Origin: Pseudonocardia hierapolitana
GTDB lineage: Bacteria; Actinomycetota; Actinomycetes; Mycobacteriales; Pseudonocardiaceae
Direction of reading: 5' to 3'
Length of the DNA stretch: 64,000 bases
NCBI RefSeq assembly: GCF_007994075.1
Contig: NZ_VIWU01000001.1
Coordinates: forward strand, 1,984,001 to 2,048,000
Part shown: positions 50,715 through 60,196 of the stretch, in pieces
Layout of the letters: each line of letters begins with the position of its first letter
How positions within the stretch are numbered: position 1 is the stretch's first letter
Notes under the pieces: model-generated
What the model saw: the letters and a program-made list of their open reading frames with translations, nothing else
Told to the model about the DNA's origin: nothing
Database searches by the model: none
Made by a program: the position numbers and the translations under genes

Positions 50715-52220
50715 TCACCCGGAAGCGTCAACCGCGGACCTGCGCCGAACGAGCCCGCGCAGCAGCGGATAGACCAGCACGAGCACGGTCAGGGCCACCA
50801 GCACCGCGCTGATCGGCCGCGTCAGGAACTGGCTGAGGTCCCAGTTGGTCTTGATCACACTTTGCATGAAGTTCTTCTCGACGATCGGCCCGAGCACGAG
50901 CCCGAGCACCACCGGCGCCAGCGGGAAGCCGGAACGCTCCAGCAGGTAGCCGAGCACCCCGAGCACGAGCATGATCACGATCTCGAGGTAGCCGTTGTTG
51001 ATCGAGAACGAGCCGACGACGCAGAACGCCACGATCACGGGCATCAGCACCGACGTCGGCACCCGCAGGAGCCACGAGCTGCCCTTGATCGCCAGGTACC
51101 CGAGCGGGATCAGCAGCAGGTTCGCCAGGATGAAGATCAGGTATATGCCGTAGAGCAGCGGTGCGTCGGTGTTGAAGAGCTCTGGACCGGGCTGGACCCC
51201 CTTCACCAGCAGCACGCCGAGCAGGATCGCGGTGATCGTGTCGCCGGGGATGCCGAACACGAGCGTCGGGACGTACGCCGACGCGAGCGCGGCGTTGTTC
51301 GCCGAACCCGCGGAGACGATCGGCTCGACGTGGCCCTCCCCCTTGCCGAAGAGGTGCCCCTCTTTGGAGGCGTTCTTCGTGGCGGCGTAGGAGACCCAGG
51401 CGGCGATGTCACCGCCCGCGCCGGGCAGCGCCCCGATCACGCTTCCGATGGCGTTCCCGCTGACCACGCCGCGCCAGTACCGGCGGAGCGTGTGCAGGGT
51501 CTCGCGGAACATCCCCTGCGTGCGCAACCGCGCGACGTGCACCGGGCCACCCGGGCGCAGCACGCCACGCAGCACCTCCGACAGCCCGAAAAGTCCGATC
51601 ATTGCGGGGATGAAGCTGATCCCCTGCAGCAGGTCGGTGCTGCCGAACGTGAACCGCGCGTAGCCCAGGGCGATGTCGATCCCGACCGTGGCCAGGAGCA
51701 GCCCGATGAGCAGCGAGATCGCCCCCTTCACCTGGGAGCCCTCGGAGATGACCACCGAGGCGGTGAGGCCGAGCACCGCCACCCAGAAGTACTCGTACGA
51801 GGTGAACTGCAGCGCGAACTCGGCGAGCAACGGGGCTGCGACCATCAGCACGACCGCGCCGACGATCCCACCGATCACCGACCCGAGCAGCGCCACGCCG
51901 AGCGCCCTCGCACCGTGGCCTGCCCGGGTCTGCAGGTAGGCGTCCTCGGTGTAGGCCGCGCTCGCCGGCGTGCCCGGCATGCGCACCAACGCCGAGGGCA
52001 GGTCGCCTGCGAAGATCGCCATCGCCGACATCGTGATGACCGCCGCCATGGCCGGCAGCGGGTCGAGGAAGAACACGAACGGCACCAGCAGTGCCGTGGC
52101 GAGGGTCGCCGAGAGCCCCGGGATGGCCCCGATGAACAGGCCGTACACCGCCGAGGCGAGCACCACGATGATGAGGGTGGGGTCGGCGAGCATCCCCAGC
52201 GCCGTCGCGAGGTCGGTCAC
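50715..52220 (-). CDS. tctA: Tripartite tricarboxylate transporter, large permease (TctA)
   Basis: 501 residues from GTG 52220. About twelve transmembrane helices with the TctA signatures GAIPGLSATLATALLVPF, MPGTPASAAYTEDAY, GALPGAGGDIAAWVSY and TLVFGIPGDTITAILLG. It is the main channel of a sodium-driven TTT system for citrate-like or other carboxylates. The GTG shares one base with the tctB stop, so the two are translationally coupled. Longer in-frame starts lie inside tctB and were rejected. Confidence 0.92.
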   Translation of the reverse strand: MTDLATALGMLADPTLIIVVLASAVYGLFIGAIPGLSATLATALLVPFVFFLDPLPAMAAVITMSAMAIFAGDLPSALVRMPGTPASAAYTEDAYLQTRAGHGARALGVALLGSVIGGIVGAVVLMVAAPLLAEFALQFTSYEYFWVAVLGLTASVVISEGSQVKGAISLLIGLLLATVGIDIALGYARFTFGSTDLLQGISFIPAMIGLFGLSEVLRGVLRPGGPVHVARLRTQGMFRETLHTLRRYWRGVVSGNAIGSVIGALPGAGGDIAAWVSYAATKNASKEGHLFGKGEGHVEPIVSAGSANNAALASAYVPTLVFGIPGDTITAILLGVLLVKGVQPGPELFNTDAPLLYGIYLIFILANLLLIPLGYLAIKGSSWLLRVPTSVLMPVIVAFCVVGSFSINNGYLEIVIMLVLGVLGYLLERSGFPLAPVVLGLVLGPIVEKNFMQSVIKTNWDLSQFLTRPISAVLVALTVLVLVYPLLRGLVRRRSAVDASG

Positions 52221-52714
52221 TACCCCAGAAACCCTTGCGGCAGCGGGACGAGCAGCAGCTCCCCGAACACCAGCAGGATGAACCCGGTGGTGGCCGCCGC
52301 GGCGAGCACCGCGACCAGCGGGCGGACCCCGAGCAGCCACATCAGCAGGAACAGCAGCACGCCCATCGTCAGGGCGAACCCGAGCGTCTCGGCCAGCAGC
52401 AGATAGCCGACGACGAGGCCGAGCACGGCGAGCGCACGCAACCGGCCCTGCACCGTGACCCCGGCGTCCGGGTCGGCCGAGACCCGGTTCCTGTCCAGCG
52501 CCCCCCGCACCACGAGCACCAGCCCGAAGAGCACGAGGAGCGAACCGACGATGCCCGGGAAGAGCGCGGGGCCGGGCTGGCCGTCCGGGAGCTCGGGGAA
52601 CGTGCGGACGTGCAACACGACAGCGGCGCCGAGGGCGGCGGCCAGCAACCCGCCGACGAGGTCGTGGCGCCAGGGGACGCCGGTGGTCGGCGCGGACGTG
52701 GGTTCGACCGTCAC
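52220..52714 (-). CDS. tctB: Tripartite tricarboxylate transporter, small permease (TctB)
   Basis: 164 residues with four transmembrane helices and the DUF1468/TctB pattern (ELPDGQPGPALFPGIVGSLL near 42-61). It is the small membrane subunit of the TTT system. It lies between tctC (74 nt upstream) and tctA (overlapping). Confidence 0.88.
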   Translation of the reverse strand: MTVEPTSAPTTGVPWRHDLVGGLLAAALGAAVVLHVRTFPELPDGQPGPALFPGIVGSLLVLFGLVLVVRGALDRNRVSADPDAGVTVQGRLRALAVLGLVVGYLLLAETLGFALTMGVLLFLLMWLLGVRPLVAVLAAAATTGFILLVFGELLLVPLPQGFLG

Positions 52715-52787
52715 GGGACCTCCTCGCTGGCGCTCGTCGGCGCCGCGACGGGCCGTGCTGTGTTGGATGGTGACCTCGCGAGCTCGG

Positions 52788-53801
52788 TCACGCCGCCAGC
52801 CCGGCGGCGCGCATGATCTCGCCCTTCTCGGCGTCCTGCTCCGCGAGGTACGCGCCGAACTCCTGCGCGTTGCGCCAGACGATGCCGAAGCCCGCCGTGC
52901 CCATGAACTCCTCGTAGGCGGGGCTGTGCACGATGGCGTCGAGGTGGCAGCTCAGCTCGCCGACCACGTCCTCGGGCAGGTCGGCCGGCCCGGTGATGCC
53001 CCGCCAGGCCGCCATCGTGAAGTCGAGGCCCTGCTCGCGCAGCGTGGGCACGTCCGGGAAGTTCGGCAGGCGCTCCTCGGCCATCACGGCGAGGGCCTTG
53101 GCCCGCCCGGCCTGGATCATCGTCTGGTTCTCCACGAGGCTCGCCGTGGAGACGTGGACGCCGCCTGCCACCAGCTCCTGCAGCGCAGGCGCCGCGCCCT
53201 CGCTGGGCACCCAGCGGATCGCGTCGGCGGGCAGCCCCGCCTCCAGCAGCATCCCGGCCCGCGCGAGGTCCCAGATCCCGCCCCGCCCGGTGCCGGACGC
53301 CGTGGTCGCCCCCGGCTGGGCGCCGGCCTCGGCGAGCAGCTGCTTCACATCGGCCCATGGCGCGTCGCTGCGCACGGTGACGCCCGCCGGGTCGGAGTTG
53401 ACCAGCCCGATCGGGGTGAGCTGCTCGTAGGTGAGCTCCGTCAGCCCCTGCCAGTGCATCATCGTGATCTCGACCGTGGCCATCCCGATCGTCGTGCCGT
53501 CGGGCCGCGCGGTGGCGATGGCGCTGTGGCCCACGACCCCGCCGCCGCCCGTCCGGTTGACGACGTTGACCTGCGTGCCGAGCCGCTCGGCCAGCTGGGT
53601 GCCGATGAACCGGGCGACGCTGTCGGTGCCACCGCCCGCTGCCCACGGCACGATCATCTCGATCGGCCTGCGCGGGAAGTCGGGAGCGGTGTCGCACGGC
53701 GACGCGGGTGCGTTCGAGCTCGCCCCACCCCCACAGGCTGCCAGCACCAGACTCAGCGCAACCGGCAGGACGGCGAGGCGGAGGCGACGGGTCAACGGCA
53801 T
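52788..53801 (-). CDS. tctC: Tripartite tricarboxylate transporter, substrate-binding lipoprotein (TctC)
   Basis: 337 residues from ATG 53801 (GGAG upstream). The lipobox SLVLAAC anchors it to the outer face of the membrane. The Bug/TctC fold shows RPIEMIVPWAAGGGTDSVAR, VVNRTGGGGVVGH and FPDVPTLREQGLDF. It binds the carboxylate and delivers it to TctAB. The ligand is unknown. The divergent 2-hydroxyacid dehydrogenase gene suggests a hydroxy-acid substrate. Two extra Cys near residues 36 and 290 could form a disulfide. Confidence 0.9.
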   Translation of the reverse strand: MPLTRRLRLAVLPVALSLVLAACGGGASSNAPASPCDTAPDFPRRPIEMIVPWAAGGGTDSVARFIGTQLAERLGTQVNVVNRTGGGGVVGHSAIATARPDGTTIGMATVEITMMHWQGLTELTYEQLTPIGLVNSDPAGVTVRSDAPWADVKQLLAEAGAQPGATTASGTGRGGIWDLARAGMLLEAGLPADAIRWVPSEGAAPALQELVAGGVHVSTASLVENQTMIQAGRAKALAVMAEERLPNFPDVPTLREQGLDFTMAAWRGITGPADLPEDVVGELSCHLDAIVHSPAYEEFMGTAGFGIVWRNAQEFGAYLAEQDAEKGEIMRAAGLAA

Positions 53802-53956
53802 GGGTGACAGCTCCAGTCCACGGTGACGGTGCGTGCCCGCATGATGGACATCCGCCGCAGACCGGGTCAATCACCATCTGCGGCTAGCAGTATTCGCGAT
53901 CCGGATAGTCCGGGCCGGTGCTGCTCCCACCGGCAGCGTTTAGGAGAGTTGCGGTC

Positions 53957-54904
53957 ATGACCCGTCCGACCGTCCTGATGCCCGCCCGCATGCACGATGT
54001 CGTCGTCGACGGCTGCGCCGAACGCTTCGAGCTCGTCCGGCTGTGGGAGGCCACCGACCCGGACGCGCTGCTCGCCGAGCGCGGCGCCGACGTGCGTGGC
54101 CTCGCCACCGGCGGCCACCACCCGGTCGACGCCGCCCTGCTCGACAAGCTGCCGAACCTGCAGATCGTCGCCAACTTCGGCGTCGGGTACGACAGCGTGG
54201 ACGTCGATGCGGCCACCGAGCGCGGCGTGGTCGTCACCAACACCCCCGGCGTGCTGGACGACGAGGTCGCCGACACCGCGCTCGCGCTGCTGCTGATGAC
54301 CGTGCGCGAGCTGGGGCAGGCCGAGCGGTACCTGCGCGCCGGGCGGTGGGCGGCCGAGGGGCACTACCCGCTCACGGATCTGACGATGACGGGCCGCAAG
54401 CTCGGGATCCTCGGGCTGGGCCGGATCGGTGAGGCGATCGCGAAGCGCGCCGAGACCTTCCGGATGACGGTGGGCTACCACAACCGCAGCGAGAAGGACG
54501 TCCCGTACCGCTACTACCCGTCGCTGCTGGAGATGGCGCGCGACGTGGACACGCTGCTGGTCGTCGTGCCGGGCAGCGCCGCCACCCGCCACCTGGTCGA
54601 CGCCGAGGTGCTCGAGGCGCTCGGCCCGGACGGCGTGCTCGTCAACATCGGGCGCGGCACGGTGGTGGACGAGGCCGCGCTCATCGGGGCGTTGAAGACG
54701 CGCACGATCCGCGCGGCGGGCCTCGACGTCTACGAGGACGAGCCGAACGTCCCACGGGAGCTGATCGACCTCGACAACGCCGTGCTGCTCCCCCACGTCG
54801 GGTCGGCGAGCAAGCCCACCCGCCGGGCCATGGGCAGGCTGGTGGTCGACAACCTGACCTCCTGGTTCACCGACGGCCGCGCCCTCACCCCGGTCAACGG
54901 CTGA
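53957..54904 (+). CDS. D-isomer-specific 2-hydroxyacid dehydrogenase
   Basis: 315 residues from ATG 53957 (AGGAGAG upstream). The NAD domain motif is LGILGLGRIGEAIAKRA near 147-163. The substrate-binding Arg is in VNIGRGTVVDE, with Glu in DVYEDEPNVP and the catalytic His in LLPHVGSAS. GVGYDSVDVDAATERGVVVTNTPG is typical of glyoxylate/hydroxypyruvate reductases. It is divergent from tctC, so it may process the imported acid. Confidence 0.9.
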   Translation: MTRPTVLMPARMHDVVVDGCAERFELVRLWEATDPDALLAERGADVRGLATGGHHPVDAALLDKLPNLQIVANFGVGYDSVDVDAATERGVVVTNTPGVLDDEVADTALALLLMTVRELGQAERYLRAGRWAAEGHYPLTDLTMTGRKLGILGLGRIGEAIAKRAETFRMTVGYHNRSEKDVPYRYYPSLLEMARDVDTLLVVVPGSAATRHLVDAEVLEALGPDGVLVNIGRGTVVDEAALIGALKTRTIRAAGLDVYEDEPNVPRELIDLDNAVLLPHVGSASKPTRRAMGRLVVDNLTSWFTDGRALTPVNG

Positions 54905-55655
54905 GCGGGACGAGCACCCGGATCGATCCCGGCGAGTACTCCTCGATCACGGGACCGGCCGCGGCGACGCCGAGGTCGTCGACCACGGCGAAGGCGGCAC
55001 GGTAGGCCATCGGCAAGCCCGCGGGGTTTCCGCGGTGCACGGCCGCCACGGCGCGACCGGTCGGCAGCCATGCCGTGTCGAGGTCGTCGCGCGGCTCGCC
55101 GGCGATCGGAGCGAACACGAACCCGCTGACCTCGTCGGACAGGTCGAGCGGGAACGTCGCACCCCACGGACCCGAGCGCTCGTGGCCGGCCCGGCGCAGC
55201 ACCGAGCGAAGGCTCGCGATCCTGCGGGTCACACCGGCTTCGAGCTCGTCGAGCGGGAGCAGGAAGGGCAGCGCGACCACCTCGCGGTCGGCGAGGCCGA
55301 CGACGTCCACCTCGTGGTCGGCGGGCGGGCTCTCGGAGAGGAGCTCGTCGAGGCCGCGCAACCGCTCCCTGCGGAGCTCGATCTCGGCCGCGACGCGCCT
55401 GCGCTCGCCTGCGAGCACGGCCGACGCGGCGGGTCCGCCCGCGAGGACGCGGCCGATCCGGTCCGGCGTGACGCCGAGCGACCGGAGCCGCGAGATCAGG
55501 ACGGCGACCGGTAGCTGATCGATCGTGTAGCGCCGGTAGCCGCTGCCCGGGTCGACGACCGCCGGAACGAGCAGCCGGATCCGGTCGTAGTACCGCAGCG
55601 TCGAGACCGGCAGCCGGCACCGGCGCGCGAACTCGCCGATCATCAGCTCGTTCAT
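54894..55655 (-). CDS. MerR-family regulator with GyrI-like C-terminus
   Basis: 253 residues. The MerR winged helix (MIGEFARRCRLPVSTLRYYDRIRLL) and dimerisation helix are followed by a C-terminal domain like the GyrI/BmrR effector-binding fold (about 110-253). There are no metal-binding cysteines, so the ligand is likely organic. The ATG overlaps the SnoaL-like gene stop (ATGA), giving a two-gene operon. The 3' end overlaps the dehydrogenase gene by 11 nt, convergently. Confidence 0.85.
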   Translation of the reverse strand: MNELMIGEFARRCRLPVSTLRYYDRIRLLVPAVVDPGSGYRRYTIDQLPVAVLISRLRSLGVTPDRIGRVLAGGPAASAVLAGERRRVAAEIELRRERLRGLDELLSESPPADHEVDVVGLADREVVALPFLLPLDELEAGVTRRIASLRSVLRRAGHERSGPWGATFPLDLSDEVSGFVFAPIAGEPRDDLDTAWLPTGRAVAAVHRGNPAGLPMAYRAAFAVVDDLGVAAAGPVIEEYSPGSIRVLVPLSR

Positions 55656-56128
55656 GCCTGCAGCATGGTGGATATCGGCATCGTCACGTCGACCGTCGGA
55701 CGGCGAGCGACGATCGCTGCGACCGCCGCCGGCCGGATGCCGAGTGCGAGGAGCGCGGCGCCCCGGTCGAAGTGCTCGCGGTAGGCGTGGCACGTCCCGT
55801 CCGCGGTCTCGAACACCGACACCCCGCTGAAGGTGAGCGTGCGCCCGGCACTCGGCGGCACCGCCGCGCTGACGGTGAAGGCGAAGGTCCACTCGCCGAT
55901 GGTGCAGTCCGGGTCCGCCACGACGCGGGTCATGGTCCACTCGTGGCGGTCGCCCTCGGCGTACATCCGCTCGAACAGCGAGCGGATCGGGTCGTGACCG
56001 GAGAACGTTCCGTAGAACAGGTCCCGGTAGGTGGCGTCCGGGGCGAAGCAGGCGAGCACCCCGTCGACGTCGCCGGCGTTGAACGCGGACGCGAATCGGT
56101 CCGCCACGGAGGTTGCTGAGGTCGGCAT
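55652..56128 (-). CDS. SnoaL-like polyketide cyclase/NTF2-fold protein
   Basis: 158 residues with a SnoaL-like fold: ADRFASAFNAGDVDGVLACFAPDATYRDLF, then a strand-rich half ending EHFDRGAALLALGI. The function is not predictable from the fold alone. It is the first gene of an operon with the MerR regulator, which may sense the compound it handles. Confidence 0.75.
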   Translation of the reverse strand: MPTSATSVADRFASAFNAGDVDGVLACFAPDATYRDLFYGTFSGHDPIRSLFERMYAEGDRHEWTMTRVVADPDCTIGEWTFAFTVSAAVPPSAGRTLTFSGVSVFETADGTCHAYREHFDRGAALLALGIRPAAVAAIVARRPTVDVTMPISTMLQA

Positions 56129-56161
56129 GACCCGAGGCTCGACCGTGAAGCCGGGTGAGGG

Positions 56162-56392
56162 TCAAGGGCCCGACGGCCCGGCGCGGCGGACGCCCCCTGC
56201 GGGCGGTGCCCCGCCCTGCCCTCCGGTGACCATCGTGGGCGCGTCCGGGGTGAGTGCCCGCTCGGTCAGCACGCCACCGGCGAACCCCAGCACGAAGATC
56301 AGGGCGGCGACCAGCGCGACCGTGAGCCTGCTGGTCCGCTTCGGCCGCTCCCACTCCAGATCCAGCAGGTCGTCATGAGATTCCATCGGCAT
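56162..56392 (-). CDS. Small single-pass membrane protein linked to the MacB-like permease
   Basis: 76 residues from ATG 56392, which shares one base with the permease stop. A charged N-terminus (HDDLLDLEWERPKRTSR) is followed by one transmembrane helix (LTVALVAALIFVLGFAGGVL) and a Gly/Pro-rich exterior tail. It is the last gene of the four-gene export operon. No family is recognised; a small accessory subunit is plausible. Confidence 0.65.
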   Translation of the reverse strand: MPMESHDDLLDLEWERPKRTSRLTVALVAALIFVLGFAGGVLTERALTPDAPTMVTGGQGGAPPAGGVRRAGPSGP

Positions 56393-57708
56393 CACTCGTA
56401 TCTGAGGGCGTGGATCGGACGCAGGTTCGCCGCCTTGTTCGCGGGATGGATGCCGAAGAACAGTCCGATCGCCACGGACACGACGAAGGCGAGCAGCACG
56501 GAGAACGGCGCGACGATGAGCTGGAACCCGCCGATCGACAGCGAGCCGACCACGACGCCGATGCCGATCCCGAGCAGGCCGCCCGCGACGGAGAGCATCG
56601 TGGCCTCGAGCAGGAACTGCCCGACGATGTCGGACTTCTGCGCGCCCACGGCTTTCCGGATGCCGATCTCGCGCGTCCGTTCCGTGACGGTAACGAGCAT
56701 GATGTTCATGACGCCGATCCCGCCCACCAGGAGCGAGATGCCGGCCACGGCTCCGAGCAGCAACGTGAAGGTCGCGTTGACCTCGGACACCGCCTCCAGG
56801 ATGGACGTCGGGCTGGAGATCGAGAAGTCCGGGACCTTCGTGCCGTGGCGCGCGGTCAGGATGGCGGTGACCTCCGCCGTGGCCGTCGGGACACCCTCCG
56901 CCGATGTGGCCTTCACCGAGATGCTGGAGAGCGGCCCGTAGCCCGTGAGGGTGTCCTGCACCGCGGTCATCGGTGCGAGCACGCGGTCGTCCTGGTCCTG
57001 CGGCCCGCTGCTGCCCTTGGCGGTCAGCAGGCCGACCACCTGGAACGCCACGCCGTTCAGCTGGATCGGCTGCCCGACGATCGCGCGCCCGTCGCCGCCG
57101 GCCAGCGCGATGGCGACCGTGGCCCCGACGAGCGCCACCCGGCTGCGCGCGAGGTAGTCGGAGTCGGTGATCGCCTCGCCCTCCTGCACCGTGTCGTCGT
57201 GGTTGGCGAGATAGCTCGGAGTCGTCCCGGTCAGCGTGGCGACCTCGTGCGACGCGCCCTGGTAGGTGGCCGTCACCGAGCTCGCGGTGACCACCGGCGC
57301 CACCGACGCGACGGTCGGGGCCAACGCCGGGTCCACGAGCGCCTCGGCGTCCTCCAGGGTCAGCTGGACCGCGCGGATCTCGGTGCCGCGGTCGTCCTCG
57401 GAGGGCTGGGCCGCGGCGCCCGGCGGCCCGACGGGGCGGGGCCCGCCACCTCCGAGGAAGCCACCGCCGATGCGGACACCGCCGCCGCGGCCACCGGAGC
57501 CCTGGCCGGTCTCGGGCGTGATCGTCAGCGTGTTGCTGCCCAGCGCGCTGATCGACGCCGTGGTGGCGGCGCTCGCGCCAGTACCCGCGGCGACGAGGAT
57601 GATCACCGCGGCGACGCCGATGACGATCCCCGACATCGTCAGCACCGAGCGCATCTTGTTCGCCAGCACCCCGGCGACGGCGAACTGCAGGCTCTGCCCG
57701 AGGTTCAC
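56392..57708 (-). CDS. MacB-like ABC transporter permease
   Basis: 438 residues. One N-terminal transmembrane helix (MRSVLTMSGIVIGVAAVIILV) is followed by a large extracytoplasmic MacB_PCD domain (about 45-290, with a Gly-rich insert GQGSGGRGGGVRIGGGF), then three C-terminal helices of the FtsX domain. The motif GIRKAVGAQKSDIVGQFLLEA links to the ATPase. It belongs to mechanotransmission-type exporters of peptides, lipids or antibiotics. It is coupled to the ATPase gene by a 4-nt overlap. Confidence 0.9.
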   Translation of the reverse strand: MNLGQSLQFAVAGVLANKMRSVLTMSGIVIGVAAVIILVAAGTGASAATTASISALGSNTLTITPETGQGSGGRGGGVRIGGGFLGGGGPRPVGPPGAAAQPSEDDRGTEIRAVQLTLEDAEALVDPALAPTVASVAPVVTASSVTATYQGASHEVATLTGTTPSYLANHDDTVQEGEAITDSDYLARSRVALVGATVAIALAGGDGRAIVGQPIQLNGVAFQVVGLLTAKGSSGPQDQDDRVLAPMTAVQDTLTGYGPLSSISVKATSAEGVPTATAEVTAILTARHGTKVPDFSISSPTSILEAVSEVNATFTLLLGAVAGISLLVGGIGVMNIMLVTVTERTREIGIRKAVGAQKSDIVGQFLLEATMLSVAGGLLGIGIGVVVGSLSIGGFQLIVAPFSVLLAFVVSVAIGLFFGIHPANKAANLRPIHALRYE

Positions 57709-58409
57709 GACGCCACCGCCGGGACCACGCGTTCATCCGAGACGATCCGGCCGTCGCGCATGTGGAGCACGCGCTTCGCACGCCGCGCCACCTGCTCCTC
57801 GTGGGTGATCACCACGAGGGTCCGGCCGTCGGAGTTGAGGTCGTCGAAGAGCGCCAGCACCTCGTCGGTGCTGCGGCTGTCGAGGGCGCCGGTCGGCTCG
57901 TCGGCCAGCAGGAGGACGGGATCGGTCGCGATCGCCCGGGCGATGGCCACCCGCTGCTGCTGCCCGCCGGACAGCTCCGACGGGCGGTGGTGGACCCGGT
58001 CGCCGAGCCCCACCTGCTCCAGCGCCCGCAACGCCCGGCTGCGCCGCTCCGCCTTGCGGACGCGGGCGTAGGCCATCGGCAGCTCGACGTTGCGCAAGGC
58101 CGTGGTGCGCGGGATCAGGTTGAACGACTGGAAGACGAACCCGATCTTCCGGTTGCGGATCAGGGCCTGCTGGCGTTCGTCGAGCCGCCGGGTGTCGACG
58201 CCGTCGAGGGCGTAGCGGCCCCGGGACGGGAGGTCCAGGCAGCCGATGATGTTCATCAGCGTCGACTTCCCGGAACCCGACGCCCCCATCACCGCGACGT
58301 AGTCGCCGCGCCCGACGACGAGGTCGACCCCGTCGACCGCCCGTACCACCGTGTCGCCGCTGCCGTAGATCTTCGCGACGTCGCGCAGCTCGATGACCGG
58401 CCGCATCAC
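57705..58409 (-). CDS. MacB-like ABC transporter ATP-binding protein
   Basis: 234 residues. Walker A is GASGSGKSTLMNI near 40-51, the Q-loop is VFQSFNLIPR, the signature is LSGGQQQRVAIARAI, Walker B is LLLADEPTGALD and the H-loop is VVITHEEQVA. LolD/MacB class. It overlaps both the adaptor and the permease genes by 4 nt, so all are one operon. Confidence 0.95.
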   Translation of the reverse strand: MMRPVIELRDVAKIYGSGDTVVRAVDGVDLVVGRGDYVAVMGASGSGKSTLMNIIGCLDLPSRGRYALDGVDTRRLDERQQALIRNRKIGFVFQSFNLIPRTTALRNVELPMAYARVRKAERRSRALRALEQVGLGDRVHHRPSELSGGQQQRVAIARAIATDPVLLLADEPTGALDSRSTDEVLALFDDLNSDGRTLVVITHEEQVARRAKRVLHMRDGRIVSDERVVPAVAS

Positions 58410-60157
58410 CCGCCACCGCCCTGCCGTGGGAAGCCCGCGCCGGAACCGCCGGTCGCGACGTTCGGCGTCGGCAGCACCAGCACGTCGCCCTCCGATACAC
58501 CGCTGATGATCTCGGTCTCGGCCGGCCCGGACACCCCGATCCGGACGGGGACGACCGTGTCGGCGCCGCCCCGGCGCACCGTCACCGTGCTCCGGTTGCC
58601 GGTCGTCGTGATCGCCTGCGTCGGCGCCTTCAGCACTGCGGTTGCGGTGCCCGTCGTGATCGACAGGTTGGCGGTTGCCCCGACGCCGACACCGAGCGGA
58701 GCCGTCGTCAGCGAGATCGTGACCGGGTAGAGCACGACGTCGTTCGACACGGTGCTCTGCGGGTCCTTCCGGGTGACCGTGCCGTTGGCGGTGGTCCCCG
58801 TCGCCGGGAACGAGATCGTCGCCTGCTGGCCGAGCTCGAGCTTCGCCGCGTCGGCCTCGGGGATGTCCGCGGTCACGGCGAGCTCGCTGACGTTGGCGAT
58901 GACGACGAAGCCGTCGCCCGCCGACGTCGCGGCGTCCGACGCCGCCGAGTCGCCGTCCCCGCCGCTGTCCCCCTCGCCGTCCGACCCGGAGTCGCCCGAG
59001 CCCTGCCCGTTCGTGAACTCGCCCACCTCGCCGTTCACGGCGAGCACGAGCCCGCCCTGCGGCGCCTTCAGCGCGGTCTCGTCCACGGCGCGGCGGGCCG
59101 TGTCGACCTCGACCTGCGCGTTGTCCACCGTGGCCTGTGCCTGGGCGATCTCCTCCGGCGACTGCGGGTGCTCGTTCTCCTCCGCGGTGAGCTTCGCCGC
59201 CGTGACGTCGCCCTCCGCCTTCGTCACCGCCTGCTTGTTGGTGTCGATCGTCGTCCCGCCCTTCAGCAGGGTGTCCGCCCTGGCCTGCTCCGCCTCCGTG
59301 ACGGCCTGCCTGCCCTGGTCGAGGGTCGCCTCCCGGGTCTGCTTCGCCGTCGTGGTCGCCTGCTTGTCGGCCAGCAGGACCGAGTCACGGGTGTTCTTCG
59401 CGTTCTTCGTGGCGAGCTTCGCCTGCGTGCAGCTGGTGGAGTCCTCGTCCGTCTCCGTGATCGAGCTCCCGCCGCCGCAGGCCGCCTGCTCTTCCGCCTC
59501 GGCCTGCTCGACGAGGGTCTTCTGGGTCTTGGTGTCGGCCTCGAGCTTCTCCTCGGCGTTCTCGATCGCCGTGGCGGTGGCCTCGTCGTCGTTCGCCAGC
59601 TGGGTCTTCGCGTTCTCGATCGCCGTCTGCGTCGCCACCCGGTCGAGCTCGAGCTGCTTCTCCGCGGCCGTGACCGCGGCACGTGCGTTGGCGAGCGCCT
59701 GCTCGGCCTGGGTGATCGCCAGCTGGTCCTGCTGCGCCTGCACGTCGGTCGCGCCGGCCCGCGCCTGGTCGAGGGCGGCCCGCGCGCCCGCGAGCTGCGC
59801 CTCTGCGGTGCGCAGCTGCGCATGGGCGTCGGCGTCGTCGATCGTGGCCAGCGTCTGGCCGAGCGTGACGGTGTCACCCGGCTCGACCGCCACGGAGGTG
59901 ACGGTGCCCGACCCCTCGAAGCTGACCGGCGTGCGCAGCGACGACTCCGCGTTGCCGCTCCCGGTGACGGTCGCCGTCACGTCGCCGCGACTGACCGTCG
60001 CCGTGCGCGCGACCGGCTGTTGGCCGCCGGGGTTCGTGATCACCAGGACCGTGGCCACGATCGCCACGACCAGCAGCAGGAGCAGCCCGAGGTTCAGCCA
60101 TCGCGCGCGCGCCCACGCCAACGCCGCCGCGAGTCTCCGGTCACCCGCTCTCGCCAT
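58406..60157 (-). CDS. HlyD/MacA-type adaptor with extended coiled-coil hairpin
   Basis: 583 residues, much longer than typical MacA (about 370). One N-terminal transmembrane helix (about 22-40), a split lipoyl/barrel domain (VTSVAVEPGDTVTLGQTLA), then a coiled-coil hairpin of about 250 residues (110-360) rich in Ala/Gln/Glu/Thr. The hairpin turns at a loop bracketed by Cys227 and Cys243 (CGGGSSITETDEDS). A Ser/Asp/Gly-rich insertion (about 384-412) interrupts the second half, followed by the beta-barrel and membrane-proximal domains. It connects the MacB-like transporter to something outside the membrane. Gram-positives have no TolC, so the partner is unknown. Confidence 0.85.
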   Translation of the reverse strand: MARAGDRRLAAALAWARARWLNLGLLLLLVVAIVATVLVITNPGGQQPVARTATVSRGDVTATVTGSGNAESSLRTPVSFEGSGTVTSVAVEPGDTVTLGQTLATIDDADAHAQLRTAEAQLAGARAALDQARAGATDVQAQQDQLAITQAEQALANARAAVTAAEKQLELDRVATQTAIENAKTQLANDDEATATAIENAEEKLEADTKTQKTLVEQAEAEEQAACGGGSSITETDEDSTSCTQAKLATKNAKNTRDSVLLADKQATTTAKQTREATLDQGRQAVTEAEQARADTLLKGGTTIDTNKQAVTKAEGDVTAAKLTAEENEHPQSPEEIAQAQATVDNAQVEVDTARRAVDETALKAPQGGLVLAVNGEVGEFTNGQGSGDSGSDGEGDSGGDGDSAASDAATSAGDGFVVIANVSELAVTADIPEADAAKLELGQQATISFPATGTTANGTVTRKDPQSTVSNDVVLYPVTISLTTAPLGVGVGATANLSITTGTATAVLKAPTQAITTTGNRSTVTVRRGGADTVVPVRIGVSGPAETEIISGVSEGDVLVLPTPNVATGGSGAGFPRQGGGG

Positions 60158-60196
60158 GATTCCCTTTCACGCAATATTGGAATGCGCTTGGAGAGA

